Counted from the first letter of the stretch, positions 20,702 to 30,272 are shown. The stretch is 64,000 bases of DNA from Aestuariibacter sp. A3R04 (GCF_018860805.1 NZ_JAHKQR010000011.1:800366-864365), one strand, 5' to 3'. Notes: generated from the sequence alone by a model not told the origin. Translations and numbers: made by a program.

Positions 20702-21625
20702 ATGAGTCGAACAGCCTGTGTTTTTCCCGGTCAGGGGTCTCAAGCTGTTGGTATGCTTAAAGAGCTTGCCGACAGTCACGCTATTGTAGAGCAAACCTTT
20801 GCTGAAGCATCTGACGTATTGGGATATAACTTATGGGAGTTGGTTCAAACAGACGAACAGGGCAAATTGAACGAAACCCACATCACCCAGCCTGCACTCC
20901 TAACCGCGAGTGTGGCTATTTGGCGCGTATTGCAAGCACAGGGGCTTAGCGTTGATTACGTCGCTGGTCACAGTCTGGGTGAATATTCAGCGCTTGTATG
21001 TGCCGGTGCCATTGAATTTAAAGACGCTGTAAAATTGGTGGAATCCCGCGGCGAGTTTATGCAGCAAGCTGTCCCCGCTGGTGCCGGAGCTATGTATGCC
21101 ATTATTGGTTTAGATGACAATAAAATCGCAGAAATTTGTGAACAAACAGCTATTGCTACAGGCGATGTGGTAGCACCTGTGAATTTCAATTCACCTGGCC
21201 AGGTTGTTATTGCCGGTGAGAAAAATGCCGCTGAAAAAGCAGCCACCGATTGTAAAGATGCTGGTGCCAAGCGCGCGTTACCACTATCGGTAAGTGTGCC
21301 GTCTCATTGCGAGCTTATGCGACCGGCTGCAGACCAACTTGACGATGCGTTGGCCTCGATTATCATTACTTCACCTAAAATACCTGTGGTGAACAATGTA
21401 GATGTTAACGTTGAAGAGGAACCTTCGGCGATTAAAGATGCCTTAGTAAGACAACTTTACTGTCCGGTTCAATGGACAAAAACGATTGAATTTCTTTCAA
21501 CATCTGGTGTCGACAAGGTTATTGAAGTGGGACCGGGCAAGGTGTTAACAGGTCTGAATAAACGCATCGATAAATCATTGACCTGTGTGGCTGTGAACAC
21601 ACCAGATTCGCTATCATTGGTTTAA
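20702..21625 (+). CDS. fabD: Malonyl-CoA:ACP transacylase FabD
   Basis: FabD loads malonate onto acyl carrier protein. The 307-residue protein begins TACVFPGQGSQ; the serine nucleophile is S91 in GHSLGEYSAL, and the conserved Arg and His lie in the middle and at SVPSHCELM. A good ribosome binding site (AAGGA) precedes the ATG. It is part of the fabHDG run, 46 bases after fabH. Confidence 0.96.
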   Translation: MSRTACVFPGQGSQAVGMLKELADSHAIVEQTFAEASDVLGYNLWELVQTDEQGKLNETHITQPALLTASVAIWRVLQAQGLSVDYVAGHSLGEYSALVCAGAIEFKDAVKLVESRGEFMQQAVPAGAGAMYAIIGLDDNKIAEICEQTAIATGDVVAPVNFNSPGQVVIAGEKNAAEKAATDCKDAGAKRALPLSVSVPSHCELMRPAADQLDDALASIIITSPKIPVVNNVDVNVEEEPSAIKDALVRQLYCPVQWTKTIEFLSTSGVDKVIEVGPGKVLTGLNKRIDKSLTCVAVNTPDSLSLV

Positions 21626-21646
21626 TTTGGGGTTAATAGGAAAAAC

Positions 21647-22387
21647 ATGACACAATTAACCGGAAAAATCGCGCTGGTTACAGGCGCTAGCCGTGGTATT
21701 GGCAAGGCCATTGCTGAGACGCTAGCAGCTCAGGGCGCAACTGTTATTGGCACTGCGACCAGCGACAAAGGTGCAGAAGCGATATCTGCTTACCTTGCAG
21801 CATCAGGTGGTAGAGGTTTGGCCTTAAATGTAACAGATAAAACCTCCGTTGAAACCGCCTTAAAAACAATAGTGGATGACTTTGGTGCCATTGATATTCT
21901 CATCAATAACGCAGGTATTACCCGTGATAATCTGTTGATGCGGATGAAAGAAGACGAGTGGCAGGATATTATTGATACCAATCTAACATCAATATTTGCG
22001 CTCTCTAAGGCAGTATTGCGTGGTATGATGAAAAAACGCTATGGTCGCATTGTAAATGTAGGCTCGGTTGTAGGTAGCGCTGGTAACGCGGGGCAAGCAA
22101 ACTATGCGGCAGCAAAAGCTGGCGTAATTGGGTTTTCTAAATCTATGGCCCGGGAAGTAGCTTCTCGTGGTATCACGATTAATGTAGTAGCGCCTGGCTT
22201 CATCGACACAGATATGACGAAAGCATTGACAGATGAGCAGAAGGAAGCGATCTTTAAGGATATTCCGGCAAACCGGTTAGGTGCGCCCGAAGAAATTGCG
22301 TCCACTGTCGCCTTTCTGGTAAGCGATGGCGCAGCTTATATTACCGGTGAAACCATTCATGTGAATGGTGGTATGTACATGAACTAA
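21647..22387 (+). CDS. fabG: 3-oxoacyl-ACP reductase FabG
   Basis: FabG reduces 3-oxoacyl-ACP with NADPH. This is a 246-residue classical short-chain dehydrogenase: TGASRGIG (residues 12-19) binds the cofactor, NNAG follows, and the Ser-Tyr-Lys triad is visible as the GSVVGSAG and YAAAKAG segments. The C-terminal GETIHVNGGMYMN is the FabG signature. It follows fabD by 21 bases. Confidence 0.96.
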   Translation: MTQLTGKIALVTGASRGIGKAIAETLAAQGATVIGTATSDKGAEAISAYLAASGGRGLALNVTDKTSVETALKTIVDDFGAIDILINNAGITRDNLLMRMKEDEWQDIIDTNLTSIFALSKAVLRGMMKKRYGRIVNVGSVVGSAGNAGQANYAAAKAGVIGFSKSMAREVASRGITINVVAPGFIDTDMTKALTDEQKEAIFKDIPANRLGAPEEIASTVAFLVSDGAAYITGETIHVNGGMYMN

Positions 22388-22473
22388 GCTGCAATTGTGC
22401 AGTTAACAGCACTTTATCCTTGTTTTGCCAGGGTGATGGTGTTAAAAATTTGTAGAATTTAATTGGTTAGTTG

Positions 22474-22536
22474 CTGGTTTGACCAGAAAGTTTAGATAAA
22501 CTGGTACTTGCAAGCTAATGACTTGCAAAATAAACT
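22474..22536 (+). promoter_or_regulatory. Probable acpP promoter with an 8-base direct repeat
   Basis: The fabG-acpP gap is 193 bases, far longer than other gaps in the cluster, so acpP probably has its own promoter. TTGCAA at 22508-22513 and TAAACT at 22531-22536 are spaced by 17 bases. ACTTGCAA occurs twice, at 22506-22513 and 22521-22528. The -10 match is weak and the assignment is tentative. Confidence 0.35.
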
Positions 22537-22580
22537 AGCGGCACTTTTTTATCTAGTGACGTTAAGGGAAACCTAGAATT

Positions 22581-22820
22581 ATGAGTAACATTGAAGAGCG
22601 CGTAAAAAAGATCATCGTAGAACAGCTGGGCGTTAAAGAAGAAGAAGTAAAAGCTGAAGCTTCCTTCGTTGATGATTTGGGCGCAGATTCACTCGACACT
22701 GTTGAGCTGGTAATGGCTTTAGAGGAAGAGTTCGATACTGAAATTCCTGATGAAGAAGCAGAGAAAATTACTACTGTTCAATCTGCTATTGATTACATCA
22801 ACGCAAACAAAGACGACTAA
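22581..22820 (+). CDS. acpP: Acyl carrier protein
   Basis: This is the 79-residue acidic carrier for all fatty-acid intermediates. Ser37 in [11 protein letters not shown] receives the phosphopantetheine arm. The start [18 protein letters not shown] is typical and preceded by AAGGGAAA. A terminator follows, so acpP can be transcribed on its own at a high level. Confidence 0.98.
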   Translation: MSNIEERVKKIIVEQLGVKEEEVKAEASFVDDLGADSLDTVELVMALEEEFDTEIPDEEAEKITTVQSAIDYINANKDD

Positions 22821-22841
22821 TATCGTCCATTGAATTTGCGG

Positions 22842-22867
22842 AAACGGCTCTGTTAAGAGCCGTTTTT
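22842..22867 (+). terminator. Intrinsic terminator after acpP
   Basis: A 9-bp perfect stem AACGGCTCT/AGAGCCGTT (22843-22851 with 22856-22864) with a GTTA loop is followed by TTT. It lies between acpP and fabF and may let through part of the transcripts into fabF. Confidence 0.85.
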
Positions 22868-22901
22868 GTATCTGTCGTTATTTCCAATACGAGGGCTTTT
22901 T

Positions 22902-24140
22902 GTGACAAAACGTCGCGTAGTGGTTACTGGAATGGGTATGTTGTCTCCACTGGGTTCCACCGTGGAGGGTACGTGGACGCGTTTGCTGAATGGCGAAAGC
23001 GGCATCGGTGACATTACTCTTTTCGATTGCAGTAACTATTCCACTCGTTTTGCCGGTCAGGTTGATAACTTTGACCCGCAAGATTACATCGAAAAAAAAG
23101 AAACTAAGAAAATGGATCGGTTTATCCAGCTGGGAATTGCAGCGGGTAAACAGGCGCTGGCTGATTCAGGCTTGCGCATTACCGATGACAACGCACACCG
23201 CGTGGGTGTTGCTATTGGTTCTGGCATCGGTGGTCTGGAGCAGATTGAGCAAAATCATATCAAGTTGTTAAATAGTGGCCCTAAACGGGTATCGCCGTTT
23301 TTTGTTCCGTCCACTATCACAAATATGATCTCGGGTTTTCTTTCTATTATGGAAGGCTTGAAGGGGCCAAACTTAAATATTGTGACGGCCTGTACCACGG
23401 GTGTTCACAACATAGGTGTGGCTGCCAGAACCATCGCATATGGCGATGCAGATGCCATGTTGGCCGGCGGCGCTGAAGCGTCAATCACGCCTCTTGGCAT
23501 CGCAGGTTTTGCCGCTGCCAGAGCTTTGTCTGCAAACAATGACGCACCACAACAGGCTAGTCGTCCTTGGGACAAAGATCGCGATGGTTTTGTCATGGGT
23601 GAGGGAGCCGGCGTTATGATGTTAGAATCATATGAATCCGCTGTTGCCCGTGGTGCAACCATATATGCAGAATTGATTGGATTCGGTATGAGTGGTGATG
23701 CGTACCACATGACGTCTCCGCCATCAGACGGGGAAGGTGCTGCCCGGTCTATGGAAAACGCCTTGTTAGATGCGAAAATGGCGCCAAGAGACATTGGCTA
23801 TATCAATGCTCATGGTACGTCTACGCCTGCAGGAGACATGGCAGAAGTGGCTGCGGTTAAACGGGTATTTGGCGAGCACGCCTATGACTTGTTGGTAAGT
23901 TCGACTAAATCCATGACAGGTCACCTCTTAGGTGCAGCAGGGTCTGTGGAAGCGATTTTTACAGTGCTGGCACTGCGCGACAAGATGGCGCCGCCCACTA
24001 TCAACCTGGATAATCCGGGAGAGGGTTGTGATCTCGACTTTGTTGCTCATGAGGCAAAAGCCTTTGAATCACCTTACGCATTGTGTAACTCATTTGGGTT
24101 TGGTGGTACGAACGGATCATTGATTTTCAAGCACATCTGA
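22902..24140 (+). CDS. fabF: 3-oxoacyl-ACP synthase II (FabF)
   Basis: FabF is the elongating condensing enzyme that also sets the temperature response of unsaturated fatty acids. I chose the GTG at 22902, giving [18 protein letters not shown] and 412 residues, one less than E. coli FabF; the ATG 36 bases upstream would add a non-conserved leader and overlap the acpP terminator. The active-site Cys is in TACTTGVHN and the two His are in [11 protein letters not shown] and [10 protein letters not shown]. Confidence 0.95.
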   Translation: MTKRRVVVTGMGMLSPLGSTVEGTWTRLLNGESGIGDITLFDCSNYSTRFAGQVDNFDPQDYIEKKETKKMDRFIQLGIAAGKQALADSGLRITDDNAHRVGVAIGSGIGGLEQIEQNHIKLLNSGPKRVSPFFVPSTITNMISGFLSIMEGLKGPNLNIVTACTTGVHNIGVAARTIAYGDADAMLAGGAEASITPLGIAGFAAARALSANNDAPQQASRPWDKDRDGFVMGEGAGVMMLESYESAVARGATIYAELIGFGMSGDAYHMTSPPSDGEGAARSMENALLDAKMAPRDIGYINAHGTSTPAGDMAEVAAVKRVFGEHAYDLLVSSTKSMTGHLLGAAGSVEAIFTVLALRDKMAPPTINLDNPGEGCDLDFVAHEAKAFESPYALCNSFGFGGTNGSLIFKHI

Positions 24141-24159
24141 TGTGCAACGAGGATCAGTT

Positions 24160-24188
24160 AAAAGCCCGCGATTATCGCGGGCTTTTTC
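24160..24188 (+). terminator. Intrinsic terminator after fabF
   Basis: An 11-bp perfect stem (24161-24171 with 24175-24185) with a three-base loop is followed by TT and ends the fatty-acid cluster 20 bases after fabF. Confidence 0.88.
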
Positions 24189-24299
24189 GTTTGCTGGGTA
24201 AAACATGGTCGATATAAAAGGCATACATGTCCATCTGTCTAGGCCCCGATAATGTTGCATTTCACGTACTTAATGTGTGCTGAAATATCGCGATTCTGC

Positions 24300-24308
24300 T
24301 GGTATACT
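24300..24308 (+). promoter_or_regulatory. Extended -10 element of the pabC-mltG-tmk-holB operon
   Basis: TGGTATACT matches the extended -10 pattern TGnTATAAT. It lies between the fabF terminator and pabC, and puts the transcription start near 24315, about 27 bases before the chosen pabC ATG. No clear -35 is present, as is allowed for extended -10 promoters. Confidence 0.5.
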
Positions 24309-24341
24309 CTCGGGCCTGTTTGTGAGTTAAACGGAATCTTG

Positions 24342-25130
24342 ATGTCAAGTAGCCCCCCATTAGATCGTGCTTTACAATACGGTGATGGCCTATTTACCAC
24401 TGCGGTGGTGCAAAACGGTGCAATCGCATTGTGGGATTTTCACAAGCAACGTCTGCTTTCTGACAGTCATCGGCTAATGATAGATATCAATGGTGAAAAA
24501 CTGGAAGTCGAAGCGTTTCAACAGGCTAAAGCGCTGAAAAATGGCGTGCTTAAAATTCACCTTTCAGCGGGTACAGGAGGCAGAGGGTATCAAAGGGCTG
24601 AAGACACTGTGCCAACGGTAACCTATTCCTATCATCAGATACCCTCTCATTATGCAGGTTGGCGTAAGAATGGAATAGAAATCAGTGTGAGTCCTGTTCA
24701 ACTCGGTGTACAACCTTTGCTGGCCGGTATAAAGCACTTGAATAGGTTAGAGCAGGTATTGGTGAAACAACAATTAACCTTTGATGATGCTATTGTTACC
24801 AGTATTGACGGTTACGTGATAGAAGCCAGCGCCAGCAACGTGTTTTGGTATGCAAACGGCACCTGGTATACACCGGCACTAACAAAATGTGGTGTTGAAG
24901 GCGTGTTTCGAAGATTTATCACCGCGTATTTTGAGACTAAGGGTCAAGCTGCGGAGGTTGGCAATTACTTTCTCAGTGACGTGTTTGTCGCAGATGCTTT
25001 ATTTCTGTGCAACGCGCTTATGGAAATCGTACCGGTGAGATCCCTCCATCACGATGGACGTGTGTATAACTTTGATATTCAGCCGGTAAGGCACCTGCAA
25101 CAACAATTAGCAAACAGGGCAATGACCTAA
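24342..25130 (+). CDS. pabC: Aminodeoxychorismate lyase PabC
   Basis: PabC is a fold-type IV PLP enzyme that splits 4-amino-4-deoxychorismate into 4-aminobenzoate and pyruvate for folate synthesis. The ATG at 24342 gives 262 residues and MSSSPPLDRALQYGDGLFTT; GGAA lies just upstream. An in-frame ATG at 24252 would put the extended -10 element inside the gene. The segment just before the chosen start happens to resemble the family's ING turn, so a longer N-terminus is not fully excluded. The PLP lysine is expected in IKHLNRLEQ; IEASASNVFW is the family's cofactor-binding motif. Confidence 0.88.
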   Translation: MSSSPPLDRALQYGDGLFTTAVVQNGAIALWDFHKQRLLSDSHRLMIDINGEKLEVEAFQQAKALKNGVLKIHLSAGTGGRGYQRAEDTVPTVTYSYHQIPSHYAGWRKNGIEISVSPVQLGVQPLLAGIKHLNRLEQVLVKQQLTFDDAIVTSIDGYVIEASASNVFWYANGTWYTPALTKCGVEGVFRRFITAYFETKGQAAEVGNYFLSDVFVADALFLCNALMEIVPVRSLHHDGRVYNFDIQPVRHLQQQLANRAMT

Positions 25131-25132
25131 GT

Positions 25133-26146
25133 ATGAAATGGATAACAGGTGTTGTTGTATTTGTCATTCTTGCAGTGTCTGCGACCATAGCAGTGGCAGT
25201 GTGGGGGGTGAACGCGCTTCACTCTCCTATGAACATCAAACAGCCTGTTTTGTTCACCGTCGAATCAGGTATGTCACCTCTTGCTGTCTCAGAACAGCTC
25301 ATTGAATCCGACTTGACCTCCTTGCCCACCTGGTTGCCTTGGGTGTGGTTTAAACTTGAGCCCGACATCAGCCACATTCAGGCGGGTACGTATGAGGTCA
25401 CTCCAAGACACAGCTTTGCGACATTATTTGCCGACATGAATGCAGGCAAGGTACGCCAGTTTAGTGTTTCTCTTATTGAAGGGCTTACGTTGCGGCAATG
25501 GGTGGATTCACTGATAGCACAGCCCCATTTGGTTGATGATACTGATGGTGACGCATTTGCAGGGGTCACTAATGTTGATGGGATGCCAGAAGGCGTGTAC
25601 CCCGAGGGCATTTTTCTGGCTGATACTTATTACTATACAGCGGGAACGAAAGTGAGCCAGGTATTGGAACGAGCAAATCGTGAGCTCGTTGAATTTCTTT
25701 CACAAGCATGGCAAGAAAGAGATACTGATTTGCCGTTGAATTCGCCCTATGAGGCATTGATCCTCGCATCGATTATAGAAAAAGAAACGGCTGTTGCTAA
25801 CGAGCGTTCACTCATTGCTGGTGTGTTTGTAAACCGATTGAATAGAAAGATGCGTTTACAAACAGATCCAACGATTATTTACGGTTTGGGTGAACGGTAT
25901 GAGGGAGATATCAAGTACGCACATCTTCGTGAAAAAACGGCTTATAACACATACGTTATCAAAGGGTTGCCGCCTACACCTATTGCCATGCCTGGACGTG
26001 AAGCCATTCTCGCAGCATTACATCCTCAACAAACAGAGGCGTTGTATTTTGTCGCGAAAGGCGATGGTAGTCATGTTTTTTCATCTACACTGGACGCGCA
26101 TAACGACGCGGTAAACCAGTATCAACGGAACCAAGGCCAGAAGTAG
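25133..26146 (+). CDS. mltG: Endolytic murein transglycosylase MltG (YceG)
   Basis: MltG cuts nascent peptidoglycan strands and may set glycan-chain length. The 337-residue protein has one N-terminal membrane segment (about residues 4-26) and a LysM-like subdomain. The YceG catalytic domain has the active-site Glu in IIEKETA, and the family-typical LQTDPTIIYGLG, then YNTYVIKGLPPTPIAMPG. It follows pabC with a 2-base gap and precedes tmk by 1 base, as in many gammaproteobacteria. Confidence 0.95.
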   Translation: MKWITGVVVFVILAVSATIAVAVWGVNALHSPMNIKQPVLFTVESGMSPLAVSEQLIESDLTSLPTWLPWVWFKLEPDISHIQAGTYEVTPRHSFATLFADMNAGKVRQFSVSLIEGLTLRQWVDSLIAQPHLVDDTDGDAFAGVTNVDGMPEGVYPEGIFLADTYYYTAGTKVSQVLERANRELVEFLSQAWQERDTDLPLNSPYEALILASIIEKETAVANERSLIAGVFVNRLNRKMRLQTDPTIIYGLGERYEGDIKYAHLREKTAYNTYVIKGLPPTPIAMPGREAILAALHPQQTEALYFVAKGDGSHVFSSTLDAHNDAVNQYQRNQGQK

Positions 26147-26147
26147 T

Positions 26148-26765
26148 ATGACTGGAAAATTCATTGTTATAGAGGGCCTTGAAGGCGCTGGAAAGAGTTC
26201 GGTAATTGACGTTGTGAAGCGTGTTGTAACCGATCGAGGGTACACGTGTATCAATACGCGGGAGCCAGGTGGTACCCCCATGGCAGAAGCTATTCGTGAA
26301 TGCGTGAAACACGAGTGGCAGGAAAGCGTGTCTGAAGAGACTGAATTGATGCTGATGTACGCCGCTAGAAGGCAACTATTGGTGAATGTCATTCAGCCTG
26401 CGCTGGCAAAAGGGCATTGGGTGATTGGCGATCGTCACGACCTATCCTCACTTGCGTATCAGGGGGGAGGCAGACAAATTGACGCTGATAAACTCGACGC
26501 ATTACGTCAGTTATGTTTACAAGGTTTTCGCCCTGATCTCACCTTGTATTTGGATGTTGACCCTGCCGAAGGCCTCAAGCGGGCTCGGGGACGGGGAGAA
26601 CTCGACCGCATTGAAAAATCTGGACTGGGGTTCTTTGAGCGTACACGGGAACGCTATCTTCAATTGGCCAATAGCGATGACCGCGTTCACACTGTTGATG
26701 CGATGCAACCGATGAATAAGGTGCACGAGACCGTAAGAAAAACAATTGAGGCCTATTTGTCGTGA
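26148..26765 (+). CDS. tmk: Thymidylate kinase
   Basis: Tmk phosphorylates dTMP to dTDP. The 205-residue protein has a P-loop GLEGAGKSS near residue 10, the TREPGGTPMAE segment with the DR(E/K)P-type motif, DRHDLSSLAYQGGGR, and a LID with Arg residues. The stop overlaps the holB GTG by 4 bases (GTGA), so the two are translationally coupled. Confidence 0.96.
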   Translation: MTGKFIVIEGLEGAGKSSVIDVVKRVVTDRGYTCINTREPGGTPMAEAIRECVKHEWQESVSEETELMLMYAARRQLLVNVIQPALAKGHWVIGDRHDLSSLAYQGGGRQIDADKLDALRQLCLQGFRPDLTLYLDVDPAEGLKRARGRGELDRIEKSGLGFFERTRERYLQLANSDDRVHTVDAMQPMNKVHETVRKTIEAYLS

Positions 26766-27646
26766 TCTACCCTTGGTTCACATTGCTTTTCAGTCAGTTG
26801 ATGTCGCGTTTACACAAGCGTACTCTTCACCATGCGCTACTACTAAGTGGACCTGCAGGCTTGGGTAAGCAGGATTTTGCCTATGCTTTGGCAGAATCGA
26901 TTCTATGTAAAACACCCGGTAAAACGGGGGCGTGTGGACTATGTCAAAGTTGTCATTTGTTTGCAGCGGGAAATCATCCTGACTTTCATTTACTGACCAG
27001 TGAAAAACAACTGGGGGTAGACAAAATTCGCGAAGGTATTGGCAAATTAGCAAGCACAGCACAGCTCGGTAACAATAAGGTGGTGGTAATGCCTCAGGCT
27101 GAGACTATGACAGAGGCAGCGGCAAATGCACTGCTTAAAACCTTAGAAGAACCCACCAGAAATACCTATTTGCTGTTGTTGACTAGTCGGCTTAACGGTT
27201 TGTTACCCACCATATTAAGTCGCTGTGAAAAGCACATGCTGTCCCTTCCTGGCAAATCAGAACTGCAGTCATGGCTTGCCGGAGAAGGGTTTCCTCACGT
27301 AACTGAGCGATACCTGGGTGCTTACGGGTATTCACCCCTGACTATAAAAGCAAGTCTTGCTGAGAAGGGCGAAAAGCTGACTTACGACGAGTTTGAACAG
27401 GCTCTTGCAGATCTTAAAAACGGAGATGTCAGATGCAGCGCACTCGCAGGAAAATGGCAAGATGACGCAGCACAAGTAGTGACGTGGCTACAAGCCGAAG
27501 CGCACCAGGCTTTTCTTAAGAGTAGTGCATCGGCGGATTATCAAAGAGCCATGCGGTGTATGGAAGCGAAGCAACGGCTCGCCCACGCAGGGGTGAATAA
27601 ATCGGTGATCCTTACAGGCATTTTAACCGTTTTTTCATCGCAGTAG
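26762..27646 (+). CDS. holB: DNA polymerase III delta-prime subunit
   Basis: HolB is part of the sliding-clamp loader. The 294-residue protein starts at GTG 26762. The AAA+ domain has a degenerate P-loop GPAGLGKQDF, a zinc-binding set of Cys (CKTPGKTGACGLCQSCH), the LLKTLEEP segment and the SRC arginine-finger motif (TILSRCEKH). It keeps its usual place after tmk. Confidence 0.93.
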   Translation: MIYPWFTLLFSQLMSRLHKRTLHHALLLSGPAGLGKQDFAYALAESILCKTPGKTGACGLCQSCHLFAAGNHPDFHLLTSEKQLGVDKIREGIGKLASTAQLGNNKVVVMPQAETMTEAAANALLKTLEEPTRNTYLLLLTSRLNGLLPTILSRCEKHMLSLPGKSELQSWLAGEGFPHVTERYLGAYGYSPLTIKASLAEKGEKLTYDEFEQALADLKNGDVRCSALAGKWQDDAAQVVTWLQAEAHQAFLKSSASADYQRAMRCMEAKQRLAHAGVNKSVILTGILTVFSSQ

Positions 27647-27670
27647 TTCAAATCAACTAGGGGTTGTATT

Positions 27671-28444
27671 TTGTTTGTAGATTCTCATTGTCACCTCGAC
27701 AGACTAAAACTGGATGATGCTGGCTTAACGGAAGCGTTGACGTATGCCAGACAGCGTGGAGTAGAACATTTTCTCTGTGTGTCAGTATCAGTAAAAGATT
27801 TTGACAGTATGTATGAGAAAGTAAAAGGTTTTGATGATGTTTCCGTATCCTGCGGCGTACATCCGCTGCATCAGGAGGACGCTTGTGATTATGACACTTT
27901 ACTCGAAAAAGCCGCTCGTTCTGAAGTGGTTGCTGTGGGTGAAACCGGGTTAGATTACTTTTACAGTGCTGAGACTAAAGACATCCAACGCACATCATTT
28001 GTGGACCATATCAATGTTGCTAACGAGCTAAATAAGCCTCTGATCATTCATACCAGAGATGCAAGAGAAGATACTATCGCCTTGCTAAAATCCCATAGAG
28101 CACCGCATACCAACGGAGTTTTACACTGCTTTACCGAATCGCTGGAAATGGCGCAAGAAGCCATCGCCATGGATTTCTATATTTCTATTTCCGGTATCGT
28201 CACATTTAATTCTGCGCAAGCCTTACGCGATGTGGTTACCGCATTGCCATTAGAGCGGTTACTTATCGAAACTGACTCTCCATGGCTGGCACCGGTGCCC
28301 CACCGTGGTAAAGAAAATCAACCTGGTTACGTGGTAGAAGTTGCAGAATTCATTGCTGAGCTAAAAGGTGTATCGGTGCAAACCCTGGCCGAGATTACGA
28401 CAGACAACTTTTATCGTTTGTTTCGCCATGCAAAAAACACCTGA
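27671..28444 (+). CDS. TatD-family metal-dependent hydrolase (YcfH-like)
   Basis: The 257-residue TIM-barrel protein starts from TTG at 27671, giving MFVDSHCHLDRL, whose HxH binds the metal. GETGLDYFYS, HTRDA, HCFTES and ETDSPWLAP supply the other ligands. E. coli homologues are metal-dependent DNases or phosphodiesterases. It follows holB directly; the pilZ gene often found between holB and tatD in vibrios and pseudomonads is not present. Confidence 0.92.
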   Translation: MFVDSHCHLDRLKLDDAGLTEALTYARQRGVEHFLCVSVSVKDFDSMYEKVKGFDDVSVSCGVHPLHQEDACDYDTLLEKAARSEVVAVGETGLDYFYSAETKDIQRTSFVDHINVANELNKPLIIHTRDAREDTIALLKSHRAPHTNGVLHCFTESLEMAQEAIAMDFYISISGIVTFNSAQALRDVVTALPLERLLIETDSPWLAPVPHRGKENQPGYVVEVAEFIAELKGVSVQTLAEITTDNFYRLFRHAKNT

Positions 28445-29009
28445 AGCAAATTACCCCGAATGGATGGGGAAGTTAAAAAAGAGTTTGCAACAAACTCGTG
28501 GAGCACCGGAAAGCCGTTATTTTCAGCTAGCAACATGTGATTTCCGGGGAATGCCACAAGTTCGCACATTGGTACTACGTGAACTCGATAGCACTAGTAC
28601 TATTTTGTATGCATTTTCTGACTTGCGCACAGAAAAAATCGCCGAGCTTCGTCAGTGCAATGATTGTGCGCTATGCTGGTACTTTGCGGCAAACCGTGAA
28701 CAGTACCGAATGTCTTGCAAAGCTACTGTGGTTACTATTCAGTCTGACCCCAACCGGTTACGAGCTTGCTGGAATACTATGTCCGAGCAGGGCAAAAAAC
28801 AATATTTCTGGGGGCACCCAAAAGCACTGTTGGCAGACAGTCAAACCATAAAAAGTGAAGCTACCACATCCGAACCTCCGTCGCATTTCTGTTTAATTGC
28901 GCTTGAACCTTACGAAGTGGACTATTTGTCTCTTAAGGCGACACCGCATCACAGAATGTTACATACAAAAAATAACGATGAGTGGGTAGCAAGGGCGGTT
29001 ATTCCGTAA
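28428..29009 (+). CDS. Pyridoxamine 5'-phosphate oxidase-like FMN-binding protein (Alr4036-type)
   Basis: The 193-residue protein has the split-barrel flavin fold. The N-terminal half reads RYFQLATCDFRGMPQVRTLVLRE, then a DLRTEKIAEL turn, the pattern of the Alr4036-type PNPOx family. The ATG at 28428 lies inside the end of the TatD gene (17-base overlap). The physiological substrate is unknown; true PdxH activity is not implied. It converges with, and overlaps by 11 bases, the NAD(P)-binding gene. Confidence 0.78.
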   Translation: MQKTPEANYPEWMGKLKKSLQQTRGAPESRYFQLATCDFRGMPQVRTLVLRELDSTSTILYAFSDLRTEKIAELRQCNDCALCWYFAANREQYRMSCKATVVTIQSDPNRLRACWNTMSEQGKKQYFWGHPKALLADSQTIKSEATTSEPPSHFCLIALEPYEVDYLSLKATPHHRMLHTKNNDEWVARAVIP

Positions 29010-29670
29010 CCGACCCTGCGAACCGTTTACGCGTCGGTTTAAAAAAATCCGCGATATCACGTGTACCGCGGTAAAGGGGAATTATTCGGTTCTCACTACC
29101 CGTAGAGGTTACTGCTTTAACGATCGCAGTAGCGACATCTTCCCTTGGGATAACTACGTCGTCTTTGCTTTCAGGTTTTATTGTTTGAATTTTACCAGTA
29201 CCGGGTTCATCCAGCAAAGTGCCGGGGCGTAAAATGGTATAACGCAAGCCACTAAGCTTAAGGTGCTCATCTGCCATGTGTTTGGCCACCAAGTATGGTC
29301 TTATTGCCGAAGGCAGGGCATCCGGATCATCAGCACCCACTGAACTGACCATAGTAAAGCGGATGGTACCGTGTTGCTTGGCGTATTCCACTGCGTTTCT
29401 CGCAGCCCATAAATCAATCAACAGGGTTTTCTCTGCACCAGTGTTACCACCGGAACCGGCGGCAAAGACCACCTGTTCACATTGCTCAAAGGCGGTTGAA
29501 AAATCGTCCTCTAAATCTTTTTCAAACACAGACAGGTTAGGATGCTGGATATCACTTAATTTACCGGCATCTCTTACCAAGGCTTTTACCGTAAGCCCTT
29601 CTTCAATCAGCATTGTCGTTGCTTGTTTAGCAATGTTACCGCTGGCACCAATAATTAATACATTCGTCAT
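28999..29670 (-). CDS. NAD(P)-binding atypical short-chain dehydrogenase (NmrA/YwnB-like)
   Basis: The 223-residue Rossmann protein starts MTNVLIIGASGNIAKQ with the glycine-rich GASGNIA cofactor loop; VVFAAGSGG and the PGTLLDEP segment follow the atypical SDR pattern. The classical Tyr-x-x-x-Lys pair is not clear, as is usual in this subgroup. I chose the ATG at 29670; a longer frame to 29769 adds a non-conserved extension. Function not assigned. Confidence 0.8.
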   Translation of the reverse strand: MTNVLIIGASGNIAKQATTMLIEEGLTVKALVRDAGKLSDIQHPNLSVFEKDLEDDFSTAFEQCEQVVFAAGSGGNTGAEKTLLIDLWAARNAVEYAKQHGTIRFTMVSSVGADDPDALPSAIRPYLVAKHMADEHLKLSGLRYTILRPGTLLDEPGTGKIQTIKPESKDDVVIPREDVATAIVKAVTSTGSENRIIPLYRGTRDIADFFKPTRKRFAGSVTE

Positions 29671-29807
29671 CGTTTGACCTCTTTTTTGTGAGTGTACGAT
29701 TTCTATGACTTTTCGAAGAGATGGATCAATAGGTACTTTGAATTGACACCACAACAAGGCAAATGACATACATCAAGGAAAATAGGGCGAATGCTTGTTT
29801 GATTTGA

Positions 29808-30272
29808 TTATTTATACTGTGATAGGCAGCACTGTTTGTATTTCTTCCCGCTACCACATATGCATTGTTCATTTCGTCTCGGTTTATACGTGCCGGTATC
29901 GGCGTGGATAATGCCGGCGTGGTATTTCCACTCACCGTTTTCGATAATAAAGCTGGATGTTTCGTGCATGAGAAAGAGGTGTCGGTTATGAGCATACCAG
30001 GCTTTGAATTCGACCTGAGAATCAGAAGGTATTGACACAATCTGAAGGCGGATCCACGTGGTATTCTTGCCGTCAGCAGCCACTGCAGCTTCAGTTAGTG
30101 AGCCACGCCCCTGAATACTATAGGTTTGGAGAATATAGCTATACGCGTTTGTAACATAAGCAGAATATCGAGAACGCATAAGGGCTTCTGCACAGGACGC
30201 AGGTTTGTGACCAGCAAGAAGCGGCTGACAGCAAGCGCTAAAATCTTTACTACTATTACAATAACATAGCAT
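29808..30272 (-). CDS. YchJ-family protein with two SEC-C zinc motifs
   Basis: The 154-residue protein has CYCNSSKDFSACC at the N-terminus and CICGSGKKYKQCC at the C-terminus. These are the two SEC-C-type motifs that flank an NTF2-like core (LMRSRYSAYV, FKAWY). This is the layout of E. coli YchJ (UPF0225). The molecular role of the family is not established. Confidence 0.88.
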   Translation of the reverse strand: MLCYCNSSKDFSACCQPLLAGHKPASCAEALMRSRYSAYVTNAYSYILQTYSIQGRGSLTEAAVAADGKNTTWIRLQIVSIPSDSQVEFKAWYAHNRHLFLMHETSSFIIENGEWKYHAGIIHADTGTYKPRRNEQCICGSGKKYKQCCLSQYK

